From Cupriavidus necator (GTDB lineage: Bacteria > Pseudomonadota > Gammaproteobacteria > Burkholderiales > Burkholderiaceae): 64,000 nucleotides of DNA. Under the pieces are notes generated by a model. It did no database searches, was not told the origin of the DNA, and saw nothing but the letters and a program-made list of their open reading frames with translations. Location of the stretch: contig CP074381.1 in the NCBI GenBank assembly GCA_022041995.1, positions 2,418,001-2,482,000 on the forward strand, read 5' to 3'. This document shows positions 53,666 to 64,000 of this stretch, in pieces (position 1 is the stretch's first letter; each line of letters begins with the position of its first letter). The position numbers were made by a program, and so were the translations under genes.

Positions 53666-54580
53666 TCAGCGGCGGTCGATCTTGGGGTCGAGCGCGTCGC
53701 GCAGGCCGTCGCCCAGGAGGTTGAAGGCCAGCACGGTCAGGAAGATAGCCAGGCTCGGGAAGATCGCCACGTGCGGCGCGGTCACCATGTCGGCGCGGGC
53801 TTCGTTGAGCATCGCGCCCCACTCCGGCGTCGGCGGCTGCGCACCCAGCCCCAGGAACGACAGGCTGGCCGCGGTAATGATCGAGGTGCCGATGCGCATC
53901 GAGAAATACACCACGATCGACGACACCGTGCCCGGCAGGATATGCCGCATCAGGATGGTCCAGTCCGACGCGCCGATGCTGCGCGCAGCCTCGATGTAGG
54001 TCAGCCGCTTGAGCATCAGCGTATTGCCGCGCACCAGCCGCGCGAACGCGGGGATGCTGAAGATGGCCACGGCGAAGATCACGTTGGTCATGCCGTTGCC
54101 GAGGATCGCCACGATGCCGATCGCCAGCAGGATGCCCGGGAAGGCGAAGAGCACGTCGGAAATGCGCATCACGATGCGGTCCCACCAGCCTTCGTAGTAG
54201 CCCGCCAGCAGGCCCAGCACGGTGCCGATCAGCGCGCCGATGATCACCGACAGGAAGCCCGCTGCCAGCGAGATGCGCGCGCCGGCCAGAATGCGGCTGA
54301 AGATATCGCGTCCGAGCGAATCGACTCCCATCCAGTGCGCGGCCGACGGGCCGGCGTTGAGCGCGTCGTAGTCGAAGAAGTTCTCCGGGTCGTACGGCAC
54401 GATATGCGGCGCCACGATGGCAATCACCACCAGCACCAGCACGAACGCGCCGGCGCCAAGCGCCAGGTGCTGCTTGCGGAATTTGCGCCAGAACTCGGTC
54501 CAGGGCGTGCGCACGGCCTCCGGCACGGGGGCGGTGGCGGGTGCCGCTTCACTTGCGGCGGGCGTGGAAAGCTCAGTCAT
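53666..54580 (-). CDS. gsiD: GsiD-like peptide ABC transporter permease
   Basis: The 304-aa inner-membrane permease of the DppC/OppC/GsiD type has the N-terminal OppC_N domain and the EAA loop motif ([20 protein letters not shown]). It has about six helices. It pairs with the GsiC-like permease encoded 7 bases upstream. Confidence 0.92.
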   Translation of the reverse strand: MTELSTPAASEAAPATAPVPEAVRTPWTEFWRKFRKQHLALGAGAFVLVLVVIAIVAPHIVPYDPENFFDYDALNAGPSAAHWMGVDSLGRDIFSRILAGARISLAAGFLSVIIGALIGTVLGLLAGYYEGWWDRIVMRISDVLFAFPGILLAIGIVAILGNGMTNVIFAVAIFSIPAFARLVRGNTLMLKRLTYIEAARSIGASDWTILMRHILPGTVSSIVVYFSMRIGTSIITAASLSFLGLGAQPPTPEWGAMLNEARADMVTAPHVAIFPSLAIFLTVLAFNLLGDGLRDALDPKIDRR

Positions 54581-54587
54581 GCCGGCC

Positions 54588-55508
54588 TCACTTGTAGCGG
54601 ATGGTTGGGTTGATCACGGTGTAGAGCATGTCCACCACCAGGTTGATCAGGATGAATTCGAGCGAGAACAGCAGCACCTCGGCCTGGATCACCGGGTAGT
54701 CGCGCATCTCGACGGCATCGACCAGCAGGCGCCCCAGGCCCGGCCAGTTGAACACCTTCTCGACCACGATCGAGCCGCCCAGCAGGAAGCCGAACTGCAG
54801 GCCCATCATCGTCACCACCGGGATCATGGCGTTGCGCAGGCCATGCTTGGTCACCACCAGCGTCTCGCGCACGCCCTTGGCACGGGCGGTGCGGATAAAG
54901 TCTTCCTGCAAGACCTCGACGAACGAGGCCCGGGTAAAGCGCGCCATCACCGCGGCCACCGCCGCGCCCAGCGTGATGGACGGCAACACGTAGTGCTTCC
55001 AGGTGTCGGCGCCGATCGACGGCAGCCAGCCCAGTTGCACCGAGAACACCTCCATCAGCAGCATGCCCAGCGCGAAGGCGGGGAACGAGATGCCCGACAC
55101 CGCCAGCGTCATGCCGAGCCGGTCCGGCCAGCGGTTGCGCCACACGGCCGAGCCGATGCCGATCACCATGCCGAACACCACCGCCCAGGCCATCGACGCC
55201 ACTGTCAGCAGCAGCGTGGGCATGAAGCGGTCGCCGATCTCCTCGCTCACCGGACGCTTGGTTCGCAGCGAATGGCCGAACTCGCCGCGGACCGCATTGG
55301 AGAAGAAGTTGACGAACTGCTCGTGCATGGGCCGGTCCAGCCCAAGGTCCTTGCGCACCAGTTCGACCGTGGCCGAGTCGGCCTCCGGGCCCGCCGCCAG
55401 CCGCGCGGGATCGCCCGGCAGCAGGTGGACGAACAGGAACACCAGCACTGCCACGATCAGCAGCGTGGGGATCACGCCCAGCACACGTTTGAGGAAGTAA
55501 TTCAGCAT
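54588..55508 (-). CDS. gsiC: GsiC-like peptide ABC transporter permease
   Basis: The 306-aa permease of the DppB/OppB type starts at [19 protein letters not shown] and has the periplasmic LPGDPAR segment. The EAA motif is [20 protein letters not shown]. It is separated from gsiB by a 157-base gap holding strong hairpins, so its level may be lower than that of the binding protein. Confidence 0.93.
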   Translation of the reverse strand: MLNYFLKRVLGVIPTLLIVAVLVFLFVHLLPGDPARLAAGPEADSATVELVRKDLGLDRPMHEQFVNFFSNAVRGEFGHSLRTKRPVSEEIGDRFMPTLLLTVASMAWAVVFGMVIGIGSAVWRNRWPDRLGMTLAVSGISFPAFALGMLLMEVFSVQLGWLPSIGADTWKHYVLPSITLGAAVAAVMARFTRASFVEVLQEDFIRTARAKGVRETLVVTKHGLRNAMIPVVTMMGLQFGFLLGGSIVVEKVFNWPGLGRLLVDAVEMRDYPVIQAEVLLFSLEFILINLVVDMLYTVINPTIRYK

Positions 55509-55538
55509 GACACACCAAGAGGAAAGGCCGCGGGCCGC

Positions 55539-55654
55539 CCGCCTGCGAACCCCGCGTCGCGGGCAGGCGGCCATCTGTCGGCTTACTGCTTTACTGCTTA
55601 CTGCTCTGGGATGGGATAGCGTGGATCGGGCGCCTGGGTACTGCCGGCGCCCGA
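55539..55654 (-). other. Two GC hairpins between gsiB and gsiC
   Basis: An inverted repeat TCGGGCGCC / GGCGCCCGA with an 11-base loop (55626-55654) and another with 8-bp arms CCGCCTGC / GCAGGCGG (55539-55570) lie just after gsiB. A short direct repeat of TTACTGCT lies between them. In binding-protein operons such hairpins often protect the receptor mRNA; that role is inferred. Confidence 0.55.
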
Positions 55655-55665
55655 CCATCTACCCA

Positions 55666-57222
55666 TTACTGCTTGATATCGATCTCGTCGAAATTGAACG
55701 AGCCGTCCGGCATCACATAGGCACCGGTCAGCCGCTTGCTGCGCGCGAACAGCACCTTCTCGGTCACCAGGAAGGCCCACGGCGCATCCTTCCAGATGCG
55801 TTCCTGGGCGTCCTTGTACAGGCGCGCCTTCTCGCCACGATCGGTGGTGCGCAGCGCGCCGGCGATATCGGCGTCGACCTGGTCGTTCTTGTAGTACGCG
55901 GTGTTCAGCAACTTGGGCGGCATCGACTCGGAAGCCAGCAGCGGACGCAGCGCCCAGTCCGATTCACCGGTCGACGACGACCAGCCCACGTAGTAGATGC
56001 GCACGCCGGCGTCTTCCGGCTTCTGCACGCTCTCGACCTTCTCCACGCGCTGGCCAGCTTCGAGCGCCTGCACCGAGGCCTTGATACCGACCTGCTGCAG
56101 CTGCTGCTGCACGAACTGGATCACCTTCTGCGCGGTGGTGTGGTTGTAGGCCGACCACAGCGTGGTCTCGAAGCCGTTCGGGTAGCCGGCTTCCTTCAGC
56201 AGCGCGCGCGCCTTGGCCGGGTCATACGGCCACGGGCCCAGCTTCTCCGCAAAGTCCACGCCCGGCGGCACCACGCCCTCGGACGGCACGGCGTAGCCGG
56301 CAAAGGCGACCTTGGCCAGCGCATCCTTGTTGATCGCGTAGTTGATGGCCTGGCGCACCTTGGGATCGTTGAACGGCTTGACCATGGTGTTCATGGACAG
56401 GTAGCGCTGGATGATCGACGGCGCCGAGATCAGTTCAACCTTCGGGCTGTTCTTCAGCACCGCGGCCTGCTCGAACGGGATGCTGAAGGCAAAATCAGCC
56501 TCGCCGGTCTGCATGATCGCCGCGCGCGTGTTGTTGTCGACCACCGGCTTCCATGTGATGGTGTCGATCTTCGGGTAGCCGGCCTTCCAGTAGCCGGCGA
56601 ACTTCTTGCCCTTCAGGTGGTCGGGCTGCTTCCATTCAACGAACTCGAACGGGCCGGTCCCCACCGGGTGGAAGGCAATGTCCTTGCCGTACTTCTGCAG
56701 CGCGGCCGGCGAGATCATCACCGCCGACGGGTGCGCCAGCACGTTGATGAACGGCGAGAACGGCTCTTTCAGCGTGACCTTGACGGTATTGGCATCGACT
56801 ACGTCGGTCTTGGCGACGCGATTGAACAGCGTGTAGCGCTTGAGCTTGTTGGCCGGGTTGGTGACGCGGTCCAGGTTGGCCTTGACGGCGGCGGCATCGA
56901 ACGTGGTGCCGTCGTGGAACTTGATGCCCTTCTTCAGCTTGAAGGTGTAGGTCAGGCCATCCTTGCTGACCTCGTAGCTGTCGGCCAGCATGTTGACCAG
57001 CTTCATGTCCTTGTCCAGGCCGAACAGCCCCTGGTAGAAGGACTTGCTGGCCGCCTGCGACAGCGTGTCGTTCGAGTCGTACGGATCGAGCGAGGTGAAG
57101 GTGGAATACACCGCCATCACGGCATCCTTGGCCGCGAAGGCCGGGGCCGAAGCCAACATGCCCAGCGCGCCGGCGGCAAAGGCACCGGCCATCCATCGGG
57201 GCGAAACCATACGTGCAGACAT
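55666..57222 (-). CDS. gsiB: GsiB-like periplasmic peptide/glutathione-binding protein
   Basis: The 518-aa SBP_bac_5 protein starts at 57222 behind an AAGGAGA Shine-Dalgarno. It has a signal peptide ending near SAPAFA/AK. Family motifs are [20 protein letters not shown] and [12 protein letters not shown]. In E. coli GsiB binds glutathione; the peptidases here point to other peptides. Confidence 0.92.
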   Translation of the reverse strand: MSARMVSPRWMAGAFAAGALGMLASAPAFAAKDAVMAVYSTFTSLDPYDSNDTLSQAASKSFYQGLFGLDKDMKLVNMLADSYEVSKDGLTYTFKLKKGIKFHDGTTFDAAAVKANLDRVTNPANKLKRYTLFNRVAKTDVVDANTVKVTLKEPFSPFINVLAHPSAVMISPAALQKYGKDIAFHPVGTGPFEFVEWKQPDHLKGKKFAGYWKAGYPKIDTITWKPVVDNNTRAAIMQTGEADFAFSIPFEQAAVLKNSPKVELISAPSIIQRYLSMNTMVKPFNDPKVRQAINYAINKDALAKVAFAGYAVPSEGVVPPGVDFAEKLGPWPYDPAKARALLKEAGYPNGFETTLWSAYNHTTAQKVIQFVQQQLQQVGIKASVQALEAGQRVEKVESVQKPEDAGVRIYYVGWSSSTGESDWALRPLLASESMPPKLLNTAYYKNDQVDADIAGALRTTDRGEKARLYKDAQERIWKDAPWAFLVTEKVLFARSKRLTGAYVMPDGSFNFDEIDIKQ

Positions 57223-57260
57223 CGTCGAATCTCCTTGGTAACTTCTTGATTTCGAGGACT

Positions 57261-59159
<1,899 letters not shown>

Positions 59160-59199
59160 TGGAACTCCTTGTATTGCCGGGTGATGCAGGGGGATGGCG

Positions 59200-60174
59200 T
59201 CAGCCGTAGATCGACACGTTCACGGCCTCGCCCACCCGGGCGAAACCGCGGTACATGCCGTCGGTGTTGAACGGCAGCGTGACGTTGCCGGCGCGGTCCA
59301 CCGCGATCAGGCCGCCGCGGCCGTTGATGGCCGGCAGCTTCTCCATCACCACGCGCCGCGCCGATTCCTCGAGCGACAGGCCCGCATAGCGCATCTGTGC
59401 GGCCACGTCGTGCGCCGCCACGGTGCGGATAAACATCTCGCCGGTGCCGGTGGCGGACACGGCCGCCACGTCGTCCGCATAGCAGCCCGCGCCGATCACC
59501 GGGGTATCGCCCACGCGCCCCACCCGCTTGTTGGTCACGCCGCCGGTGGAGGTGGCCGCAGCCAGGTTGCCGCGCCCGTCGCAGGCCACCGCGCCGACGG
59601 TGCCGAACTTGCTGTCCGGATCGATCGGGTCGCCCGCCTGCGGCTTGCCTTGCGCCACCAGCGCAGCGGCATCGTGGTCCAGCAGCGCCATGCCGGCGTT
59701 GCCTAGCGCACGCTGCCACTGGTCATGGCGGGCCTGCGTGAAGTAGTAGTCCGGGCTCACCAGTTCCAGCCCTTGCGACTGCGCAAAGGCTTCGGCGCCG
59801 GCGCCGGCAAAGAGCACGTGTTCGCTGTGGTCCAGCACGGCGCGCGCGGCCAGCACCGGGTTGCGCAGGCGCGTGACGCAGGCCACGGCGCCGGCTTCCA
59901 GCGTGGCGCCGTCCATCACCGCGGCATCGAGCTCATAGGTGCCGGCATGGGTCAGCACGGCGCCCTTGCCGGCGTTGAACAGCGGGCACTCTTCCAGCAG
60001 GCGCACGGCCTCGGTGACCGCATCGAGCGCGCTGCCGCCCTCGGCCAGGATGCGCTGGCCGGCTTGCAGCACGTGTTGCAGCGCTTCGATGTATTCGCGT
60101 TCGCGGGCGGCGTCCATCGCCGCGCGGGTGATGGTGCCGGCGCCGCCGTGGATGGCAATGACTGCTGGTTGCAT
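59200..60174 (-). CDS. iaaA: IaaA isoaspartyl peptidase / L-asparaginase
   Basis: The 324-aa Ntn-hydrolase precursor begins [20 protein letters not shown]. Self-cleavage should occur before Thr192 in [12 protein letters not shown], with the [18 protein letters not shown] and [10 protein letters not shown] motifs behind it. It hydrolyses beta-aspartyl dipeptides. The order iaaA-gsiABCD is the same as in E. coli. It lies 8 bases after the rpiR-type gene. Confidence 0.93.
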   Translation of the reverse strand: MQPAVIAIHGGAGTITRAAMDAAREREYIEALQHVLQAGQRILAEGGSALDAVTEAVRLLEECPLFNAGKGAVLTHAGTYELDAAVMDGATLEAGAVACVTRLRNPVLAARAVLDHSEHVLFAGAGAEAFAQSQGLELVSPDYYFTQARHDQWQRALGNAGMALLDHDAAALVAQGKPQAGDPIDPDSKFGTVGAVACDGRGNLAAATSTGGVTNKRVGRVGDTPVIGAGCYADDVAAVSATGTGEMFIRTVAAHDVAAQMRYAGLSLEESARRVVMEKLPAINGRGGLIAVDRAGNVTLPFNTDGMYRGFARVGEAVNVSIYG

Positions 60175-60182
60175 GTGGATGC

Positions 60183-61145
60183 TCAGGACTTCCGGGTGTT
60201 GGAGGATCGGCCGCGCCTGGCGCCAGCCGTGGGTTCGGTGGACTGCGGGGTGCCGGGCGCGGCACGGCCGGCGGACTCCGCAGCCGGCGTGCCGTACAGC
60301 CACGGCAGCAGGAATTCAGTCATTTCGGCGGCGGCCTTGACCGGGCGCTCGGCCCGGTGCGCCACCGCGCCGCACAGCGCCTCGATCAGCGCCAGCACGG
60401 TGGCATCGGAGTTGGCCGACAGCCGGTTACCGGCCTGCGCGTAGAGCGCGATATCGGCCAGCGGCGCCAGCGGCGAGGTCGGCCCGTCAGTCAGCGCCAG
60501 CACCTGGCCGCCGTGCGACTTGGCCCGCTCAGCCAGTTCGATGGTGTCTGTGACGTAGCGCGGGAAGGCAATCACGATCAGCAGGTCGCTCGGCTGCTGC
60601 TTGAACAGCTGCCGCGCCGCATGCGAGGCGCCGCCGGCGCCTGCCACCGAGGTCACCATGCGACAGTGCATTTCCAGCCCGTGCTGCAGCAGGCCCGCCA
60701 GGAAACCGCTGGCGCCGAAGCCGGCCACGTAGACCCGCTGCGCCGCCAGGATCGCCGAGACCGCGCGCTCGCAGGCCTCCGGGTCGATGCCGCGCCGCGT
60801 GGCTTCCGCATTGGCCGCGGCATCTTCCAGCGAGGCGGCGAAGACTTCGGCCACGGTCGCGGGCCGCTCCAGCTCGCTGCGCAGCCGCTCCACCGGAGCC
60901 AGCGTGGCTTCGAAGCCGCGCACCAGTTCGGCCCGGAACTGCGGATAACCGTCGAACCCCAGCGCCCGCGCAAAGCGGTTCGCCGTGGCCACCGACACCT
61001 CCACCGCCGCGGCAAATTCGTCGATGCGCATGGTCGCCGCGCGGAACAGATTGGCCAGCACGTATTCCGCCATGCGGCGGTGTGCCGGCGTCAGCGTCGG
61101 CAAGCTGCGCGCAATGCGGTCTGAGATCGAATGGCCTTTGGGCAT
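60183..61145 (-). CDS. RpiR-family regulator of the peptide operon
   Basis: The 320-aa protein has an N-terminal helix-turn-helix domain (residues 1-78, with IDEFAAAVEVSVATANRFAR) and a SIS sugar-phosphate-binding domain (about 125-255, with VYVAGFGASGFLAGLLQHG). RpiR proteins respond to phosphosugars or amino-sugar metabolites. Finding one at the head of a peptide operon suggests a cell-wall-like or phospho-ligand. A 24-bp palindrome lies 43 bases upstream of its start. Confidence 0.9.
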   Translation of the reverse strand: MPKGHSISDRIARSLPTLTPAHRRMAEYVLANLFRAATMRIDEFAAAVEVSVATANRFARALGFDGYPQFRAELVRGFEATLAPVERLRSELERPATVAEVFAASLEDAAANAEATRRGIDPEACERAVSAILAAQRVYVAGFGASGFLAGLLQHGLEMHCRMVTSVAGAGGASHAARQLFKQQPSDLLIVIAFPRYVTDTIELAERAKSHGGQVLALTDGPTSPLAPLADIALYAQAGNRLSANSDATVLALIEALCGAVAHRAERPVKAAAEMTEFLLPWLYGTPAAESAGRAAPGTPQSTEPTAGARRGRSSNTRKS

Positions 61146-61187
61146 GATGGAAGCGGTTGGTCTGGACGTCGTCTGATGGACGTCGTT

Positions 61188-61211
61188 TGCGTGAAAATGA
61201 ATTTACACGCA
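61188..61211 (-). promoter_or_regulatory. 24-bp palindromic operator upstream of the RpiR gene
   Basis: TGCGTGAAAAT and ATTTACACGCA are inverted halves (10 of 11 bases match) separated by two bases. The TGAAA/TTTACA core resembles operators of RpiR proteins. A direct repeat GGACGTCGT (61164-61172 and 61178-61186) lies between it and the start codon. It is well placed for autoregulation and for controlling the whole peptide operon. Confidence 0.65.
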
Positions 61212-61343
61212 ACTCACAAACAAGAAAATAGAGTTTTACCAAACCAAGGGTAATCCCTGAATCCACGAGAAATGAAGGCACATTGGCGGTGCACGTAGGC
61301 CGGCTGTTTTGCACCGCCAAGGCGTGCGGCGCACCGGAAACGC

Positions 61344-61349
61344 TACAAT
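61344..61349 (+). promoter_or_regulatory. Possible -10 element for yheS
   Basis: TACAAT lies 81 bases before the GTG start of the ABC-F gene. No convincing -35 was found. The 284-base divergent gap (61146-61429) otherwise holds only the RpiR operator. Confidence 0.35.
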
Positions 61350-61429
61350 GCCGGCCAGCGCACCAGACCCGGCGGTTGCCAGCTTTCTCAGCGCTTTTTC
61401 TGTTTTTCACTCAGGCATTTCCCCCTCTC

Positions 61430-63364
61430 GTGATCCGAATCGACCAGCTAGTCCTCCAGCGCGGCACCAAGGTGCTGTTCGACCACACCAGCGTGACGCT
61501 CAACCCGGGCGAGCGCGTGGGCCTTGTCGGCGCCAACGGCAGCGGCAAGTCGACGCTGTTCGCGCTGCTGCGCGGCGAACTGCATCCGGACGGGGGCGAT
61601 GTCATCGTGCCGGCGCAGTGGCGCGTCGCGCACGTGGCGCAGGAAACGCCTGCGGTCAGCCGCACCGCCGTGGATTACGTGATCGATGGCGACACCCGCC
61701 TGCGCGAGATCGAAACCGCCATAGCCGCCGCGCAGGCCAGCGGCGACGGCAGCGCCGAGGGCGAAGCCCACGCCGCCTTTGCCGACGCCGACGGCTACAC
61801 CGCCCCGGCGCGCGCCGAGGCCCTGCTGCTGGGCCTGGGCTTCACGCTGGCGCAGGTGTCGCAGCCGGTGGCCTCGTTCTCCGGCGGCTGGCGCATGCGC
61901 CTGAACCTGGCGCAGGCGCTGATGTGCCCGTCCGACCTGCTGCTGCTCGACGAACCGACCAACCACCTGGACCTGGACGCCATCGTCTGGCTGGAGGACT
62001 GGCTGGCGCGCTACCCCGGCACGCTGGTGATGATTTCGCACGACCGCGAATTCCTCGACGCGATCTGCAACGTCACCGTGCATATCGAGAACCAGCAGCT
62101 GCGCCGCTATGGCGGCAACTACACGCTGTTCGAGACCCTGCGCCTGCAGCAGATGGCGCAGCAGCAATCCGCCTACGTGCGCCAGCAGAAGGAAATCGCG
62201 CACCTGGAATCGTTCATCACGCGCTTCAAGGCCAAGGCGACCAAGGCGCGCCAGGCACAGAGCCGCGTCAAGGCGCTGGAAAAGATGGAACGGCTGGCGC
62301 CGGTGCACGTGGCCGCCGGCTTCGCCTTCGAGTTCCGCGAACCCGACGCCGCGCCCAACCCGATGATGGTGCTCGACGGCGTCGACTGCGGTTATGCCGA
62401 GGCCGAGCCGCCCGTCACCATCCTGCACAACCTGGCGCTGTCGATCCAGAACGGCCAGCGCATCGGCCTGCTGGGCGCCAACGGCCAGGGCAAGTCCACG
62501 CTGGTCAAGACCCTGGCCGGCACGCAAGATCCGCTTACTGGCAAGCTGCGCCTGGGCAAGGGCCTGCAGATCGGCTACTTCGCCCAGCACCAGCTGGAGA
62601 CGCTGCGCGACCACGACTCGCCGCTGCAGCACCTGGCACGCCTGGCGCCCGACACCCGCGAACAGGAGCTGCGCGACTTCCTCGGCAGCTTCAACTTCCG
62701 CGGCGACATGGCCACCGCGCCGATCGAGCCCTTCTCCGGCGGCGAGAAGGCCCGTCTGGCCCTGGCGCTGATCGTCTGGCAGAAGCCCAACCTGCTGCTG
62801 CTGGACGAGCCGACCAACCACCTGGACCTCGATACCCGCGAGGCGCTGACCATGGCGCTGGCGCAGTTCGAAGGCACGCTGATCCTGGTCTCGCACGACC
62901 GCCACCTGCTGCGCGCCACCGCCGACCAGTTCATGCTGGTGGCCGACGGCACCATCAAGCCCTTCGATGGCGACCTGGACGACTACCGCGACTGGCTGCT
63001 GCAACAGGCCGCGGCCAAGCGCAATGCCGCCACCGCCGCGCACCTGGCAGAGAACGCCGGCGATGCCGCGGCGGCGGTCAACCGCAAGGACCAGCGCCGC
63101 GCGGAGGCCGACGAGCGCCAGCGGCTGTCAGCACTGCGCAAGCCGTTGACGAAGGAACTGGAAAAGGTGGAAAAGCGCATGGCGGTGCTGCAAACCGCCA
63201 AAGAGGAGATCGACCGGTTCATGGCCGATGAAAGCAGCTATGCCGAAGCCAACAAGACCAGGCTGATGGAGATGCTCAAGCGCCAGGGCGAGGTCAACGG
63301 CGAGCTGGAGACGCTGGAGGAGAAGTGGCTGGAGTTGCAGGAGCAGATCGAGCAGATTGCGTAG
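61430..63364 (+). CDS. yheS: YheS-type ABC-F ATPase
   Basis: The 644-aa cytosolic protein has two ABC domains with Walker A GANGSGKST (34-42) and GANGQGKST, signatures SFSGGWRMRLNLAQAL and FSGGEKARLALALIVWQ, and the ABC-F linker. A charged C-terminal coiled-coil arm follows. The sequence parallels E. coli YheS throughout. ABC-F proteins act at the ribosome; YheS relieves certain stalled nascent chains. The start is GTG at 61430; the upstream open frame is not conserved. Confidence 0.92.
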   Translation: MIRIDQLVLQRGTKVLFDHTSVTLNPGERVGLVGANGSGKSTLFALLRGELHPDGGDVIVPAQWRVAHVAQETPAVSRTAVDYVIDGDTRLREIETAIAAAQASGDGSAEGEAHAAFADADGYTAPARAEALLLGLGFTLAQVSQPVASFSGGWRMRLNLAQALMCPSDLLLLDEPTNHLDLDAIVWLEDWLARYPGTLVMISHDREFLDAICNVTVHIENQQLRRYGGNYTLFETLRLQQMAQQQSAYVRQQKEIAHLESFITRFKAKATKARQAQSRVKALEKMERLAPVHVAAGFAFEFREPDAAPNPMMVLDGVDCGYAEAEPPVTILHNLALSIQNGQRIGLLGANGQGKSTLVKTLAGTQDPLTGKLRLGKGLQIGYFAQHQLETLRDHDSPLQHLARLAPDTREQELRDFLGSFNFRGDMATAPIEPFSGGEKARLALALIVWQKPNLLLLDEPTNHLDLDTREALTMALAQFEGTLILVSHDRHLLRATADQFMLVADGTIKPFDGDLDDYRDWLLQQAAAKRNAATAAHLAENAGDAAAAVNRKDQRRAEADERQRLSALRKPLTKELEKVEKRMAVLQTAKEEIDRFMADESSYAEANKTRLMEMLKRQGEVNGELETLEEKWLELQEQIEQIA

Positions 63365-63400
63365 TCTGGTTCGCGTCCCCTCCCTCGCACCACCGCAAAC

Positions 63401-63429
63401 AAGAAACGGCGCCAATGGCGCCGTTTCTT
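63401..63429. terminator. Bidirectional terminator between yheS and dsbB
   Basis: A perfect 13-bp stem AAGAAACGGCGCC / GGCGCCGTTTCTT with a three-base loop lies between the convergent genes. Its ends are A-rich and T-rich. Confidence 0.85.
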
Positions 63430-63451
63430 ATGTCGATGGCTTGCTCCCGAC

Positions 63452-63937
63452 TCAGCGGAAATTCTTCTCGCGCCGGATCAACCCCACCGCCAGCGTCAGC
63501 GTCAGGATAAACAGCCAGATCAGCGACCATGCCGGCACCGACAGCCCCAGCACCGGCGGCAGCGGCGCGGTGCACAGGCCATCCGCGTAGAACACCTGCG
63601 GCAGCACCTTGGCAGTCGGCAGCGCGTTGACCCAGTTTTCCAGCGGATCGATGCCGCAACTGGCCTTGGGGTTGAGCAGCAGCGACACGTGGTAGACCGC
63701 CACTGCGATGCCCGCAATGCCGGACAGCATGCCCAGGCCCTGCCACAGCGAGCGCGTGTTCTGCGCCACCACGGCCAGCAGTGAGAAAATGCCGATGCCG
63801 ATAAAGGCAAAGCGCTGCATCACGCAGAGCGGGCACGGCTGGTAGCCCTTTTCAAACTGCAGGTAGAGCGCAACGCCGACCAGGCCAAAGGAAACGAGGG
63901 CGATCAGCAGGAAATAGGCGCGTGAGTTGGCTTGCAT
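63452..63937 (-). CDS. dsbB: DsbB disulfide bond formation protein B
   Basis: The 161-aa inner-membrane protein has four helices and two cysteine pairs. The first is Cys35-Cys38 in Q-P-C-P-L-C-V, the second Cys94 and Cys122 in the second periplasmic loop. DsbB reoxidises DsbA and passes electrons to quinones. The length is normal. Confidence 0.93.
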   Translation of the reverse strand: MQANSRAYFLLIALVSFGLVGVALYLQFEKGYQPCPLCVMQRFAFIGIGIFSLLAVVAQNTRSLWQGLGMLSGIAGIAVAVYHVSLLLNPKASCGIDPLENWVNALPTAKVLPQVFYADGLCTAPLPPVLGLSVPAWSLIWLFILTLTLAVGLIRREKNFR

Positions 63938-63946
63938 AGTGGGTGA

Positions 63947-64000
63947 TCAGGTAAACCGGTAAGCGGTGCCGTCAGTGGATGGCGCGGCATTGCTGCGCAT
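63947..64000 (-). CDS. C-terminal end of an unidentified gene, cut by the window edge
   Basis: A frame open to the right edge ends with TGA at 63949-63947, nine bases before the dsbB start. The last residues would be RSNAAPSTDGTAYRFT. This is too short to identify and may be noncoding. Confidence 0.25.
   Translation of the reverse strand: MRSNAAPSTDGTAYRFT

Overview
The window comes from the chromosome of a high-GC betaproteobacterium of the Burkholderiaceae, most likely Cupriavidus (or close Ralstonia). The evidence is the gene order fabZ-lpxD-skp-bamA-rseP-dxr-cdsA-uppS-frr-pyrH-tsf-rpsB facing map-glnD, the dapC-dapD-yffB-dapE-prmB block, two Bug-type (TctC) solute receptors, and the codon bias. 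This assignment rests on recognised gene order and protein sequence; no search was run.

Region 1 (1-12.2 kb, minus strand) is a translation and envelope operon. It starts at a clear promoter before rpsB, passes a strong rpsB/tsf hairpin terminator, and ends in fabZ, which is cut by the window edge. Region 2 (12.5-17.9 kb, plus strand) is map-glnD and an RsuA-family pseudouridine synthase carrying a long tandem-repeat arginine-rich arm. Region 3 (17.9-25.5 kb, minus) is smc-zipA-ligA-def, closed by a bidirectional terminator. Region 4 (25.9-32.9 kb) has a ferritin-like protein, an EamA transporter, and the lysine/diaminopimelate genes dapC, dapD, dapE with yffB, a small coiled-coil membrane protein and prmB.

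Region 5 (33-43.8 kb) is accessory. It holds a broken MFS transporter, a hipBA module with three evenly spaced operator-like repeats, and a Bug receptor with an acyl-CoA ligase. A tRNA-Val(GAC) follows, then an opposing Bug / quinone oxidoreductase / CaiB CoA-transferase operon with a LysR regulator and a MarR remnant. Region 6 (43.8-49.6 kb, minus) is a tightly overlapping six-gene operon corresponding to the poorly characterised E. coli ynbABCD phospholipid-type cluster, with an added PlsC-like acyltransferase and a small membrane protein. Region 7 (49.8-61.2 kb, minus) is a peptide-scavenging operon: an RpiR regulator with a 24-bp palindrome upstream, isoaspartyl peptidase, a gsiABCD peptide importer, a DmpA-type aminopeptidase, a DppA-type D-aminopeptidase, an unknown protein and an M14/DUF2817 peptidase. 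Region 8 (61.4-64 kb) is the ABC-F protein YheS and DsbB.

Four genes (lpxD, zipA, the MFS gene, the quinone oxidoreductase) have broken frames. In three of them the break falls on a five-C tract where one more C restores the family sequence. Because lpxD is normally essential and the pattern recurs, sequence error is the simplest explanation. The most interesting systems are the extended ynb operon, the peptide operon with its palindrome, and the hipBA operator array.
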